From assembly GCF_032598905.1 (NCBI RefSeq), contig NZ_CP122458.1, positions 2,914,001 through 2,978,000 on the forward strand: 64,000 nt of DNA. Reading direction: 5' to 3'. Position numbers and translations under genes: made by a program. The notes beneath the pieces are model-generated. The model was given only the letters and a program-made list of their open reading frames with translations, searched no databases and was not told the origin of the DNA. Every line of letters starts with the position of its first letter. The first letter of the stretch is position 1. The DNA comes from Streptomyces sp. 11x1 (GTDB lineage Bacteria > Actinomycetota > Actinomycetes > Streptomycetales > Streptomycetaceae). Below are positions 1-9,270 of this stretch, in pieces.

Positions 1-304
1 GGAGCTCATCGCCCGGTCCGGCCCGCCGATCATGGGCCCTGGGACGGGTTTCTACCCCTCCGGCCACACCGCGACCGCCTCGGTCGCGTACGGCTCCGCC
101 GTCCTGCTGCTGTGGCCCTGGCTGCGTGGCACCCTCGCGCGCCTCGCGGCCGTCGCCGTCGCGGTCGTCGTGAACATCGGGGTCGGCTTCGGGCTGGTCC
201 GGCAGGGCTACCACTGGCCGCTCGACGTGGTGGCGAGCTGGTGTGTGTGCACGCTGCTGCTCTCCTCGCTGTGGTTCGGGGTGCGGCGCCGCCGTCCCGG
301 GTGA
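1..304 (+). CDS. PAP2-family phosphatase, C-terminal part
   Basis: The reading frame is open from the left edge (codons start at base 2), so the N-terminus lies outside the window. The visible 100 or so residues carry two of the three PAP2 (type 2 phosphatidic acid phosphatase) signatures. PSGHTA follows a FYPSGH context, and an Arg-x4-His-x4-Asp pattern occurs in RQGYHWPLDV. In this family the two histidines form and attack the phosphohistidine intermediate. Two hydrophobic stretches flank the motifs, as expected for a multi-pass membrane enzyme acting on lipid phosphates or undecaprenyl-pyrophosphate. The substrate cannot be told from this fragment. The gene converges on the minus-strand hypothetical gene ending at 481. 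Confidence 0.8.
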   Translation, partial: ELIARSGPPIMGPGTGFYPSGHTATASVAYGSAVLLLWPWLRGTLARLAAVAVAVVVNIGVGFGLVRQGYHWPLDVVASWCVCTLLLSSLWFGVRRRRPG

Positions 305-322
305 CGTGCGCGCTCCGTTCGC

Positions 323-366
323 CACTTGTGGGTCAGATCGACTCGACACTCGTGGGTCAGTTCGAC
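323..366. repeat. pair of 20-bp direct repeats
   Basis: CACTTGTGGGTCAGATCGAC at 323-342 recurs as CACTCGTGGGTCAGTTCGAC at 347-366, with 2 mismatches and a 24-bp period. It lies in the 176-bp space between two convergent genes. The period is close to two helical turns and would suit a protein-binding site, but no promoter was recognised beside it. Confidence 0.5.
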
Positions 367-480
367 GCCCGTTCGACATCTGTTCGGTGTCCGCTTTCGC
401 GTCGGCCGCACGGGCGGCCGACGAGAGCGGGTGCGGCCGGCGGACGGCCGCTCGTCACGACACGGGGCGGTCGGCCCCGG

Positions 481-933
481 CTACCGGTCCTCGTCCCTCG
501 CCAGGCTCGCCGCCGCCTCGTGCATGGCCAGTTCGAGGAGAGCCGGGTCGGTGAGGGTGCCGCTGCCGTCCGGTGGGACCAGCCAGCGGACGCCGCCGGT
601 CTGCCGGCCCGGGTACGGCACCACGATCCAGGTGCCGCCGCCCGCGCTGCGCACCCCCGTGCCCAGCCACCGGGAGGCCGTGCCCGGTGGTACGAAGAAC
701 CCCATGCGGTCGTCGCCGAAGTCGGCGAGCACGGGCCCCGGTCGATCGATGATGCGGGTCAGGACATCGAGCGTGGGATAGCCGAGTTCACCCGGCAGGA
801 TCAGCACGTCCCAGGCCCTGCCGGCCGGAAGCAGGGCGACCCCCAGGGGGTTGCGCTCCCACTCCCAGCGGCAGGCCTCGGGGTCCGGTGACACGGATGC
901 CAGCCACTCGACCGCCGTCTTGGCCCCAGTCAT
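481..933 (-). CDS. conserved hypothetical protein
   Basis: A 150-residue soluble protein that I do not recognise as a named family. It begins MTGAKTAVEWLASVSPDPEAC, has a central ALLPAGRAWDVLILPGELGY segment and a conserved-looking GTWIVVPYPGRQTGGVRWLVPP stretch rich in Pro and Gly. There is no signal peptide, membrane segment or metal motif. The ATG at 933 was chosen over the upstream in-frame start at 1086 because AAGGTCCC lies just before it and the extra N-terminus is Arg-rich and looks non-coding. Composition recalls small streptomycete proteins loosely annotated as primase/polymerase-like, but I see no catalytic acidic triad. Function is unassigned. Confidence 0.6.
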   Translation of the reverse strand: MTGAKTAVEWLASVSPDPEACRWEWERNPLGVALLPAGRAWDVLILPGELGYPTLDVLTRIIDRPGPVLADFGDDRMGFFVPPGTASRWLGTGVRSAGGGTWIVVPYPGRQTGGVRWLVPPDGSGTLTDPALLELAMHEAAASLARDEDR

Positions 934-1134
934 GACAGGGACCTTCCTCTCTCTAGAGCTCCTGCGGACGCGGTTTCGCGTCAGGAGCACAGACAGAGGT
1001 TCCGGCCGGGCATTACGCGGGTTCTGGCGATTTCTTGGTGGTGAATGGCGTAAGGCGGTCGGGCAGGGCGCACGCCTGTCGATCACGAGTGCGCCCGCAC
1101 GCCCTGTCGACCACGGGTTCCGGTGCCCGCGCCC

Positions 1135-2553
1135 TCAGCTGTCGAAGCCCAGCCCGAGCCGGTCCATGGCCTTCAGCCACAGGTTGCGGCGGCCCGCGTG
1201 GGAGTCGGCGCGGGCCAGCGACCACTTGGTGAGAGCGATACCGGTCCAGGCGAACGGCTCCGGCGGGAAGGGCAGCGGCTTCTTGCGCACCATCTCCAGC
1301 TCGGTGCGCTCCGTGCGCTCCCCCGCGAGGAGGTCCAGCATGACGTCCGCGCCGAACCTGGTGGCCCCCACGCCGAGCCCGGTGTAGCCGGCCGCGTAGG
1401 CGACTCTGCCCTGGTGGGCGGTGCCGTAGAACGCGGAGAAGCGGGAGCAGGTGTCGATGGCGCCGCCCCAGGCGTGGGTGAAGCGAACGCCCTCCAGCTG
1501 CGGGAAGCAGGCGAAGAAGTGGCCGGCCAGCTTGGCGTACGTCTCCGGCCGGTCGTCGTACTCGGCGCGCACCCGGCCGCCGTACTGGTAGACCGCGTCG
1601 TAGCCGCCCCAGAGGATCCGGTTGTCGGCGCTGAGCCGGAAGTAGTGGAACTGGTTGGCCGAGTCCCCGAGCCCCTGCCGGTTCTTCCAGCCGATCGACG
1701 CCAGCTGGTCGGCGGTGAGCGGCTCGGTCATCAGGGCGTAGTCGTAGACGGGGACGGTGTACGCGCGGACGCGCTTGACCAGGCTGGGGAAGATGTTGGT
1801 GCCGAGCGCCACCTGCCGGGTACGGACCTGGCCGTAGGGGGTGCGGACTGCCATGCCGGCGCCGTACGCCTTCAGGTTCAGCGCGGGCGTGTGCTCGTAG
1901 ACCCGGACGCCGAGGTTCAGGCAGGCCCGCTTGAGGCCCCAGGCGAGCTTGGCGGGGTGCAGCATGGCCACGCCCCGGCGGTCGTGCAGGCCCGCCTCGA
2001 AGGTGGGCGAGGCGACCTGGTCGCGCACGGCGTCGGCGTCCAGGAACTCGATGCCGTCGGCGAGACCCTTGCGGGCGATCTCGTCGTACCAGTCGCGCAG
2101 CTCCCAGGCCTGGTACGTCTCGGTGGCGACGTCGATCTCGCCGGTGCGTTCGAAGTCGCAGTCCAGGCCGTGGCGGGCGACCGCCGCCTCGATCTCGTCG
2201 AGGTTGCGGGCGCCCAGTTCCTCCAGCTTGTGTATCTCGTCGGGCCAGCGGGCGAGGCCGTTGGCCAGGCCGTGGGTGAGGGAGGCGGCGCAGAAGCCGC
2301 CGTTGCGGCCGGAGGCGGCCCAGCCCACCTCGCGGCCTTCCAGCAGGACGACGTCCCGTCCGGGGTCGCGCTCCTTGGCGTTCAGCGCGGTCCACAGGCC
2401 GCTGTAGCCGCCGCCGACGACCAGCAGGTCGCAGGTCTCGGCGCCGGTGAGCGCGGGCTCGGGACGGGGCTTGCCGGGGTCATCGAGCCAGAACGGGACC
2501 GGCTGTGCGTCGGAGAGAGACTTTGTCCAACGGTTCATGGCGCTCGGGGCCAT
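1135..2553 (-). CDS. FAD-dependent amine/amino-acid oxidoreductase (PuuB-like)
   Basis: A 472-residue DAO-family flavoprotein. Near residues 43-60 it has the Rossmann dinucleotide motif DLLVVGGGYSGLWTAL, followed by an acidic LLEG strand end and a GWAASGRNGGF segment typical of the glycine-oxidase, sarcosine-oxidase and gamma-glutamylputrescine-oxidase group. No signal peptide, so cytosolic. It is the last gene of the minus-strand polyamine transporter cluster, 38 bp after potC. This suggests oxidation of polyamines or their gamma-glutamyl derivatives to aldehydes, with the cluster's aldehyde dehydrogenase taking the next step. The exact substrate is inferred from context only. An in-frame ATG five codons in (MNRW) is an alternative start. 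Confidence 0.8.
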   Translation of the reverse strand: MAPSAMNRWTKSLSDAQPVPFWLDDPGKPRPEPALTGAETCDLLVVGGGYSGLWTALNAKERDPGRDVVLLEGREVGWAASGRNGGFCAASLTHGLANGLARWPDEIHKLEELGARNLDEIEAAVARHGLDCDFERTGEIDVATETYQAWELRDWYDEIARKGLADGIEFLDADAVRDQVASPTFEAGLHDRRGVAMLHPAKLAWGLKRACLNLGVRVYEHTPALNLKAYGAGMAVRTPYGQVRTRQVALGTNIFPSLVKRVRAYTVPVYDYALMTEPLTADQLASIGWKNRQGLGDSANQFHYFRLSADNRILWGGYDAVYQYGGRVRAEYDDRPETYAKLAGHFFACFPQLEGVRFTHAWGGAIDTCSRFSAFYGTAHQGRVAYAAGYTGLGVGATRFGADVMLDLLAGERTERTELEMVRKKPLPFPPEPFAWTGIALTKWSLARADSHAGRRNLWLKAMDRLGLGFDS

Positions 2554-2591
2554 GATTTCAACTCCCTACAGAGTCATCGAAACGAGCGGCG

Positions 2592-3392
2592 TCATGCCTT
2601 CTGCCGCCTTCTGCGATTTCCGATGGCCATTCCGGCCACCACGAACAGTACGGCGACCAGGAACATGGCCGTACCGACGACATTGATCTGGACGGGTGTG
2701 CCGCGTTGCGCCGAACCCCAGACGAACATGGGGAAGGTGACGGTCGAGCCCGCGTTGAAATTGGTGATGATGAAATCGTCGAAGGAGAGCGCGAAGGCGA
2801 GCAGCGCGCCCGCCGCGATACCGGGTGCGGCGATCGGCAGGGTGACCCGGACGAAGGTCTGGACAGGCCCGGCGTAGAGGTCGCGCGCGGCCTCCTCCAG
2901 CCTCGGGTCCATCGACATCACCCGTGCCTTGACGGCGACCACGACGAAGCTGAGGCAGAACATGATGTGGGCGATGAGGATCGTCCAGAATCCCAACTGC
3001 GCACCCAGATTGAGGAACAGGGTGAGCAGCGAGGCGGCCATCACGACCTCGGGCATCGCCATCGGAAGGAAGATCAGCGAGTTGACGGCGCCGCGCGCGC
3101 GGAAGCGGTACCGCACCAGCGCGAAGGCGATCATCGTGCCCAGGGCGGTCGCTCCGAGCGTCGCCCAGGCGGCGATCTGGAGGCTGAGCGAGAGCGAGCC
3201 GCACAGGTCGGCGACACCGCACGGGTCGGTCCAGGCGGCGGTGGAGAATTCCTGCCACTCGTAGTTGAAGCGGCCTTTCGGCTGGTTGAAGGAGAAGACC
3301 GTGACGACGATGTTCGGCAGCAGGAGATATCCGAGCGTCAGCAGTCCCGCGATGACGACGAGTCGGCGCTTGAGCCAATTGACGAAGGCCAT
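2592..3392 (-). CDS. potC: polyamine ABC transporter permease PotC
   Basis: A 266-residue inner-membrane permease of the MetI-like superfamily with about six hydrophobic segments, the first starting at residue 11. The cytoplasmic EAA loop that docks on the ATPase is clear at about residues 172-192 (EEAARDLYAGPVQ...LP). It begins directly after the stop of the upstream permease gene (3393), so the two half-transporters are translationally linked. Together with PotA, PotB and PotD it would import spermidine, putrescine or related amines. Assignment to PotC rather than PotB rests on gene order and on resemblance to the second permease of such operons. Confidence 0.87.
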   Translation of the reverse strand: MAFVNWLKRRLVVIAGLLTLGYLLLPNIVVTVFSFNQPKGRFNYEWQEFSTAAWTDPCGVADLCGSLSLSLQIAAWATLGATALGTMIAFALVRYRFRARGAVNSLIFLPMAMPEVVMAASLLTLFLNLGAQLGFWTILIAHIMFCLSFVVVAVKARVMSMDPRLEEAARDLYAGPVQTFVRVTLPIAAPGIAAGALLAFALSFDDFIITNFNAGSTVTFPMFVWGSAQRGTPVQINVVGTAMFLVAVLFVVAGMAIGNRRRRQKA

Positions 3393-4334
3393 TTAAACCA
3401 GGTCCTCCGTCCCGGACTTTCGGATGTAGACCGTGACCATGAGGAGGATCGCGGCCATGAGAAGGAAGGAGAGCGCCGCCGCCGTCGGATAGTCGAGGAT
3501 CCGCAGGAACTGGCTCTGGATGACGTTGCCGATCATCTGGGTGTTGGTGGAGCCGAGGAGTTCGGCGTTCACGTAGTCGCCGCTGGCCGGGATGAAGGTC
3601 AGCAGGGTGCCGGAGACGACGCCCGGCATGGAGAGCGGGAAGGTGACCTTGCGGAACGTGGTGAACGGTCGGGCGTACAGGTCGCCGGCCGCCTCGTGCA
3701 GCCGTCCGTCGATGCGTTCGAGGGAGGTGTAGAGCGGCAGGATCATGAACGGCAGGAAGTTGTACGTGAGGCCGCAGACCACGGCGAGCGGGGTGGCCAG
3801 CACCCGGTCCCCGGCGGTGAGGCCGAGCCAGCTGGTGACGTCCAGGACGTGCAGCGTGTTGAGGGCTCCGACGACCGGGCCGCCGTCCGAGAGGATCGTC
3901 TTCCAGGCGAGGGTGCGGATCAGGAAGCTGGTGAAGAAGGGGGCGATCACCAGGATCAGGATCAGATTGCGCCAGCGGCCGGCCAGGAAGGCGATCAGAT
4001 ACGCCAGCGGATAGCCGAGGAGCAGACACAGGACCGTCGCCGAGCCCGCGTAGAGCACCGAGCGCAGGAACTGCGGGTAGTACTCGCTCAGCGCGTCCCA
4101 GTAGGTCGCGAAGTGCCAGGTGACCTGGTAGCCCTCCTCCAGCGAGCCCGTCTGCACGGACGTGGAGGCCTGGTAGACCATCGGCATCGCGAAGAAGACG
4201 AGCAGCCAGATCAGACCGGGCGCGAGCAGCAGGTACGGCGTCCAGCGGCCCCTCTTGCGGGGCGGTTTCCCGGTGGCCGGTACCGGGGCGAGGGGTGGGG
4301 GTGCCTCGGCTTCGGCGAGGGTTCCGGTAGACAT
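3393..4334 (-). CDS. potB: polyamine ABC transporter permease PotB
   Basis: A 313-residue permease with a 35-residue cytoplasmic N-terminus rich in Pro and Lys, then about six membrane segments starting with LLLAPGLIWLLVFFAMP. The EAA-loop motif (HEAAGDLYARPFTTFRKVTFP) is near residue 220. The ATG at 4334 shares its A with the TGA of potA (TGATG), so translation is coupled; the longer open frame upstream is the potA gene read in another frame. This is the first of the two permease subunits of the polyamine importer. Confidence 0.87.
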   Translation of the reverse strand: MSTGTLAEAEAPPPLAPVPATGKPPRKRGRWTPYLLLAPGLIWLLVFFAMPMVYQASTSVQTGSLEEGYQVTWHFATYWDALSEYYPQFLRSVLYAGSATVLCLLLGYPLAYLIAFLAGRWRNLILILVIAPFFTSFLIRTLAWKTILSDGGPVVGALNTLHVLDVTSWLGLTAGDRVLATPLAVVCGLTYNFLPFMILPLYTSLERIDGRLHEAAGDLYARPFTTFRKVTFPLSMPGVVSGTLLTFIPASGDYVNAELLGSTNTQMIGNVIQSQFLRILDYPTAAALSFLLMAAILLMVTVYIRKSGTEDLV

Positions 4335-5518
4335 CAGGCGGCCGCCCCCTCGTCCACACCCGCGTCGATGTCCTGGGCGGCGTCCAGGCCGAACGTGTGC
4401 GCGGGGCTCCAGTGCAGGACGACCTCGGCGCCGGGGACGAGCCGGGTGTCGCGGTCGATGTTCTGGACGTAGACCTCGAACTCGGGGCAGACCGAGCTGT
4501 CGATCACGTACTGCGTGGAGACGCCGATGAAGCTGGTCGCGGCGATCTTCCCGGTGATGCGGTTGCGGCCGACCGGGATCTCCCCCGCGTCGTCCGCGTG
4601 GGTGAGGGTGATCTTCTCGGGGCGTACGCCGACGAGGACCTTGCCGCCGGTGGTGGCGGGCGCCGAACATCGGACGTCGGGCAGGATCAGCTTGCCGTCG
4701 CCGGCCTTCAGCACTATGTCGTCGCCGCTGCGGGAGTCGACCTCGGCCTCGATGAGGTTGGAGGTGCCGAGGAAGTTGGCGACGAAGGTGGTCTGCGGGT
4801 TCTCGTACAGGTCGGTGGGCGAGCCGAGCTGCTCGACCCGGCCACCGTTCATCACGGCGACCGTGTCGGCCATGGTCATGGCCTCCTCCTGGTCGTGCGT
4901 GACATGGATGAACGTGATGCCGACCTCGGTCTGGATGCGTTTGAGCTCCAGCTGCATCTGGCGGCGCAGTTTGAGGTCGAGGGCGCCGAGGGGCTCGTCG
5001 AGGAGGAGCACCTTGGGGTGGTTGATGAGGGCGCGGGCGACGGCGACGCGCTGCTGCTGGCCGCCCGAGAGCTGGTGCGGCTTCTTGCGCGCCTGCTCGC
5101 CGAGCTGGACCAGGTCCAGCATCTCCTCGACCTGCTTCTTCACGCTCTTGATGCCGCGTCGGCGCAGACCGAAGGCGACGTTCTCGAAGATGTCGAGGTG
5201 CGGGAAGAGGGCGTACGACTGGAAGACCGTGTTCACCGGCCGCTTGTACGGGGGCAGGTGCGTGACGTCCTGATCGCCGAGCCGGACGCTTCCGCAGGAA
5301 GGTTCCTCCAGACCCGCGATCATGCGCAGGGTGGTGGTCTTGCCGCAGCCGGAGGCGCCGAGCAGGGCGAAGAAGGAACCTTCCGGCACGGTCAGGTCGA
5401 GCGGGTGCACGGCGGTGAAGGAGCCGTAGGTCTTGCCGATGCCGGAGAGGCGGACGTCGCCGCTGCCGTCGTCCGCGGCGTTCTTGCTGCTCTTCTTGCT
5501 GGTCATCGTCCTCGTCAC
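4334..5518 (-). CDS. potA: polyamine ABC transporter ATP-binding protein PotA
   Basis: A 394-residue ABC ATPase energising the importer from the cytoplasmic face. Walker [10 protein letters not shown] lies at 54-62, Q-loop VFQSYALFP near 98, signature LSGGQQQR at 150-157, Walker B LLLDEP at 171-176 and the switch His in VTHDQEEA near 207. The last 120 residues form a TOBE-type regulatory domain, as in PotA, CysA and MalK. The GTG start at 5518 overlaps the TGA of the upstream potD by four bases (GTGA). MTSKK four codons in is an alternative start. Known PotA-type ATPases serve spermidine/putrescine uptake; the companion binding protein supports that here. Confidence 0.9.
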   Translation of the reverse strand: MTRTMTSKKSSKNAADDGSGDVRLSGIGKTYGSFTAVHPLDLTVPEGSFFALLGASGCGKTTTLRMIAGLEEPSCGSVRLGDQDVTHLPPYKRPVNTVFQSYALFPHLDIFENVAFGLRRRGIKSVKKQVEEMLDLVQLGEQARKKPHQLSGGQQQRVAVARALINHPKVLLLDEPLGALDLKLRRQMQLELKRIQTEVGITFIHVTHDQEEAMTMADTVAVMNGGRVEQLGSPTDLYENPQTTFVANFLGTSNLIEAEVDSRSGDDIVLKAGDGKLILPDVRCSAPATTGGKVLVGVRPEKITLTHADDAGEIPVGRNRITGKIAATSFIGVSTQYVIDSSVCPEFEVYVQNIDRDTRLVPGAEVVLHWSPAHTFGLDAAQDIDAGVDEGAAA

Positions 5519-6759
5519 GCCCCTGTCAGCTTCGCGAACTTCTCTTCGTACGCCGTCTCTTCCTTACTGCTGAGGGAGCGGAAGGCGTGGGACTTGGCCG
5601 CCATGGCCGCGTCGGGAATGATCAGCGGGTTGTTCGCCGCGTCCGGGTCGATCTTGGCCAGCTCCGCCTTCACTCCGTCGACGGGGCACACGTAGTTGAT
5701 GTACGCGGCGAGTTCGGCGGCGGGCTTCGGCTCGTAGTAGTAGTCGATGAGCCGTTCGGCGTTGGTCTTGTGCCGGGCCCTGTTCGGGATCAGCAGGTTG
5801 TCGGTCGAGGTCATGTAGCCGCTGTCGGGGATGACGAAGTCGACGTCCGGGGAGTCGGCCCTGAGCTGGACGACGTCACCGGCCCACGCAATACAGGCCG
5901 CGAGGTCGCCCTTGGTCAGGTCGGAGGTGTAGTCGTTGCCGGTGAAGCGGCGTATCTGGCCCTTGTCCACGGCCTTCTGCAGGCGGGCGATCGCCGCGTC
6001 GTAGTCGTCGTCGCCGAACGTCGCCGGGGCCTTGCCCATGTCGAGCAGGGTCATCCCGATGCTGTCGCGCATCTCGGAGAGGAAGCCGATACGACCCTTC
6101 AGCTTGGGGTTGTCGAGCATGTCGGAGACGGACCTCACCTCCTCGCCGTCCAGGGCCTTCTTGTTGAAGGCGATGACGGTCGAGATCCCCTGCCAGGGGT
6201 AGGAGTAGGCCCGCCCCGGGTCCCAGTCCGGGCTGCGGAACTGCTGGGACAGGTTCATGAAGGCGTTCGGCAGGTTGGACGCGTCCAGCTTCTGGACCCA
6301 TCCGAAGCGGATCAGCCGGGCGGCGAGCCAGTCGGTGACGCAGATGAGGTCGCGTCCGGTGTCCTGGCCCGCGGCGAGCTGCGGCTTGATCTTGCCGAAG
6401 AACTCGACGTTGTCGTTGATGTCCTCGGTGTACTTGACCTTGATGCCGGTGCGCCGGGTGAACTGGTCCAGGCTGGGGTGGCGCTTGCCGCTGTCGTCGA
6501 CGTCCATGTACTCGGTCCAGTTGGAGAAGTTGACCTCCTTCTCCTTGGCCGAGTGGTCCTCGGACGAGCCGCCCGAGGTGCTCTTCGCCGCGGGGATGCC
6601 GCAGGCGCTCAGCGCCCCGAGCCCGCCGACCGCGAGTGCGCCGCCCGTTCCGGCGCGCAGCAGCGAACGGCGGCTGAGCGCGGCGTGGCCGCCGGTGAGG
6701 CTGCGCCGTACGGCGGCCTCCTGGGCCGGTGAGAGGCGGTCGGGCTCGTACTGCTCCAT
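5515..6759 (-). CDS. potD: polyamine-binding lipoprotein PotD
   Basis: A 414-residue extracytoplasmic solute-binding protein. After a hydrophilic N-terminus, a twin-arginine stretch (SRRSLLRAG, 29-37), a hydrophobic run and the lipobox LSAC (Cys53) predict a lipoprotein, possibly Tat-exported. The mature part has PotD-type features such as FSNWTEYMD near the start, EDINDNVEFF, and aromatic/acidic residues suited to amine binding. The ATG at 6759 was preferred to an upstream start at 7032 whose extra residues are Arg/His-rich and overlap the dehydrogenase gene. First gene of the transporter operon, overlapping potA by four bases. A paralogue lies at 16770-17927. Confidence 0.88.
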   Translation of the reverse strand: MEQYEPDRLSPAQEAAVRRSLTGGHAALSRRSLLRAGTGGALAVGGLGALSACGIPAAKSTSGGSSEDHSAKEKEVNFSNWTEYMDVDDSGKRHPSLDQFTRRTGIKVKYTEDINDNVEFFGKIKPQLAAGQDTGRDLICVTDWLAARLIRFGWVQKLDASNLPNAFMNLSQQFRSPDWDPGRAYSYPWQGISTVIAFNKKALDGEEVRSVSDMLDNPKLKGRIGFLSEMRDSIGMTLLDMGKAPATFGDDDYDAAIARLQKAVDKGQIRRFTGNDYTSDLTKGDLAACIAWAGDVVQLRADSPDVDFVIPDSGYMTSTDNLLIPNRARHKTNAERLIDYYYEPKPAAELAAYINYVCPVDGVKAELAKIDPDAANNPLIIPDAAMAAKSHAFRSLSSKEETAYEEKFAKLTGA

Positions 6760-6842
6760 GCGCGTGGTGCCCTTTCGGACGTGCCCTTTCGGGAGGGTGG
6801 GCGGGGACCGGCCGGGGGTCGGGCGGCCGGTCCCCGGGCTGA

Positions 6843-8378
6843 CTAGCGGTCCCCGAAGATCGTGCGGTGCCAGTCCTTCCTGGCGGTCGCCGTATTGTCG
6901 AACATGACGTGCTTGATCTGGGTGTACTCCTCGAACGAGTACGCGGACATGTCCTTGCCGAAGCCGGACGCCTTGTAGCCGCCGTGCGGCATCTCGCTGA
7001 TGATCGGGATGTGGTCGTTGACCCACACGCACCCGGCCTTTATCTCGCGGGTGGCGCGACCCGTGCGGTACACGTCCCGGCTCCAGGCGGAGGCGGCGAG
7101 TCCGTACGGGGTGTCATTGGCGAGCCGGATGCCCTCGTCGTCGCTGTCGAAGGGCAGGACCACGAGCACCGGGCCGAAGATCTCCGCCTGGACGATCTCG
7201 CTGTCCTGGGCGGCGTCCGCGATCAGGGTGGGCCGGTAGTACGCGCCGTTCTCCAGCTCTCCCCCGGGCGCTTCACCGCCGGTGACCACGCGCGCGTACG
7301 CGCGTGCCCGCTCGACGAAGGCGGCGACCCGGTCGCGCTGGACGTGCGAGATCAGGGGGCCGAGGTCGGTGCCCGGGGCGAAGGGGTCGCCGAGCCGGAC
7401 GGTCTCCATCAGGGCGGCCGTCCGTGCGACGAACTCCTCGTAGAGGGGCCGCTGCACGTACGCGCGCGTGGCGGCCGTGCAGTCCTGGCCGGTGTTGATG
7501 AGGGAACCCGCGACCGCGCCGTGGACGGCGGCCTCCAGGTCGGCGTCGTCGAAGACCACGAACGGGGCCTTGCCGCCGAGCTCCAGGTGGATGCGCTTGA
7601 CGGTGGCGGTGGCGATCTCGGCGACGCGCCTGCCGACGGCCGTGGACCCGGTGAAGGAGGTCATGACCACATCGGGGTGGCCGACGAGGTGCTCGCCGGC
7701 CACCTTGCCGGTGCCGGTGACGATGTTGATCACGCCGTCGGGGAGGCCGGCGTCCGTGGCGGCCTGCGCGAAGAGCAACGAGGTGAGCGGGGTGAGCTCG
7801 GCGGGCTTCAGGACGATCGTGTTGCCCGCGGCGATCGCCGGGAGGATCTTCCAGGCGGCCATCTGCAGCGGGTAGTTCCAGGGCGCGACGGAACCGACGA
7901 CGCCGATGGGTTCACGGCGTACGTACGAGGTGTGGTCCCCCGAGTACTCGCCCGCCGACTGGCCCTGCAGGTGACGGGCGGCGCCCGCGAAGAACGCCGT
8001 GTTGTCGATGGTGCCGGGCACGTCGAACTCGCGCGTCAGCTTGAGCGGCTTGCCGCACTGCAGGGACTCGGCCCGCGCGAACTCCTCCGCCCGGTCGGCC
8101 AGGACCGCGGCGAGGCGGTGCAGCGCGTCCGACCGCTCGCCGGGCGTGGTGGCGGCCCAGCCGGGGAACGCCGCGCGGGCGGCGGCGACGGCCGCGTCCA
8201 CGTCGTCGGGTCCGGCCAGCTCGTAGGTGAGGACCTCGTCGCCGGTCGCGGGGTCGACGACCGCGTGGGTGCGGCCCGACGTTCCCTTGGTCGGGCGGCC
8301 GGCGACGAACTGCGCGCCGACCGCGAAGCGGTCGTGTGCGGGGAATCGTTCCGGGGTGGCGGTGCCCGGGTTCTGCAT
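6843..8378 (-). CDS. aldehyde dehydrogenase (gamma-aminobutyraldehyde type)
   Basis: A 511-residue NAD-dependent aldehyde dehydrogenase of usual family length. The catalytic cysteine is Cys300 in GQDCTA and the general base Glu266 is in HLELGGKAP. The cofactor-binding PWNYP segment is at 166-170. NTGQDCTAATR rather than the common GQ-x-C-x-A resembles gamma-aminobutyraldehyde dehydrogenases, which oxidise aminoaldehydes from polyamine breakdown to GABA-like acids. It is 83 bp upstream of potD on the same strand, so uptake and aldehyde oxidation may be co-expressed. A second enzyme of the same type is at 18022-19467. Physiological substrate is inferred. Confidence 0.85.
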   Translation of the reverse strand: MQNPGTATPERFPAHDRFAVGAQFVAGRPTKGTSGRTHAVVDPATGDEVLTYELAGPDDVDAAVAAARAAFPGWAATTPGERSDALHRLAAVLADRAEEFARAESLQCGKPLKLTREFDVPGTIDNTAFFAGAARHLQGQSAGEYSGDHTSYVRREPIGVVGSVAPWNYPLQMAAWKILPAIAAGNTIVLKPAELTPLTSLLFAQAATDAGLPDGVINIVTGTGKVAGEHLVGHPDVVMTSFTGSTAVGRRVAEIATATVKRIHLELGGKAPFVVFDDADLEAAVHGAVAGSLINTGQDCTAATRAYVQRPLYEEFVARTAALMETVRLGDPFAPGTDLGPLISHVQRDRVAAFVERARAYARVVTGGEAPGGELENGAYYRPTLIADAAQDSEIVQAEIFGPVLVVLPFDSDDEGIRLANDTPYGLAASAWSRDVYRTGRATREIKAGCVWVNDHIPIISEMPHGGYKASGFGKDMSAYSFEEYTQIKHVMFDNTATARKDWHRTIFGDR

Positions 8379-8591
8379 GTCGCTCTCCTCCGCCGGTGCC
8401 CCCTCTGTCCCTCGGGGGCGGGTGGCGTAGCTCCAGCTCGATTTGAGTGCCGATCCTGACAGAGCTGGGCGGCACCAACAAGTGATTCCGTTGTTGCCTT
8501 TTGGTTACGCGACGGAATCTGTCGACCAGGTGTCCAGTCGGCACAGGAAATCGAGGACGGTTTGTCAGTGGTTCCTGCCAGACTCGTCGGC

Positions 8592-9185
8592 ATGGAGAAG
8601 ATCGATTCTTGGGACACGCTGACGGAAGCGGTCCGCACGGGGGCGAGGGTCAAGTACCTGCACTTCTGGGGGCACCGCCCCCTGCCGGACGGCCGGATCG
8701 GCGCGAGCTGCCTGAGCCAGTGGTGGCCGTCACCGTTCACGGTGGACGGCGTGGAGTACGCGACGGCCGAGCACTGGATGATGGCCTCGAAGGCCCGTCT
8801 GTTCCAGGATCCGGAGGCGGAGCGCAAGGCCGTGGCCGCGTCGGGCCCCGCGCAGGCCAAGAAGGTCGGGCGGCTGGTGCGCGGCTTCGACGAGGCTCTG
8901 TGGGAGCGGGAGCGCTTCGGCATCGTCGTAGAGGGAAGCTTCCACAAGTTCGCCGCCCACGCCGACCTGCGGGCGTTCCTCCTGGGCACCGGCCACCGTG
9001 TGCTCGTCGAGGCCAGCCCCGTCGACCGGGTCTGGGGCATCGGGCTCGCGGCGGACGACGAGCGCGCCATGGACCCCGCGCGGTGGCGGGGCCCCAATCT
9101 GCTGGGCTTCGCGCTGATGGCGGCCCGGGAGAGACTGGCGAGCGGGGGCGCTCCGCTGTCTGCCGGGGGCGCCATCCGGGGGTGA
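8592..9185 (+). CDS. NADAR-family protein
   Basis: About 197 residues beginning MEKIDSWDTL. The core from CLSQWWPSPFTVDGVEYATAEHWMM through HKFAAHADLRAFLLGTG to DRVWGIGL is the NADAR (YbiA/COG3236) fold. Members are N-glycosidases acting on ADP-ribose derivatives or on riboflavin-pathway intermediates. The E-H-WMM segment and the terminal W-G-I-G-L are family landmarks. It is a single gene, divergent from the dehydrogenase at 8378. The start is uncertain: an in-frame GTG at 8568, preceded by GAGG, would add eight residues. Function beyond the family is not shown. Confidence 0.82.
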   Translation: MEKIDSWDTLTEAVRTGARVKYLHFWGHRPLPDGRIGASCLSQWWPSPFTVDGVEYATAEHWMMASKARLFQDPEAERKAVAASGPAQAKKVGRLVRGFDEALWERERFGIVVEGSFHKFAAHADLRAFLLGTGHRVLVEASPVDRVWGIGLAADDERAMDPARWRGPNLLGFALMAARERLASGGAPLSAGGAIRG

Positions 9186-9199
9186 CACGAAGGGCGGTG

Positions 9200-9255
9200 G
9201 GCGGCTGCGGGTGCGTGGGGGTTCGCCGCGCAGTTCCCCGCGCCCCTGACGGGGC
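9200..9255 (-). repeat. dispersed intergenic hairpin element, copy 1
   Basis: On the minus strand this reads GTCAGGGGCGCGGGGAACTG followed by CGCGG and a C-rich tail. The same core recurs at 17965-17985 and 24960-24980. GCGCCCC/GGGGCGC pair across TGAC to form a short stem. It lies just after the NADAR stop and before the end of the DUF4190-like gene, where a two-way terminator would be useful. Confidence 0.6.
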
Positions 9256-9270
9256 GCTCCTTCGAGGCGC

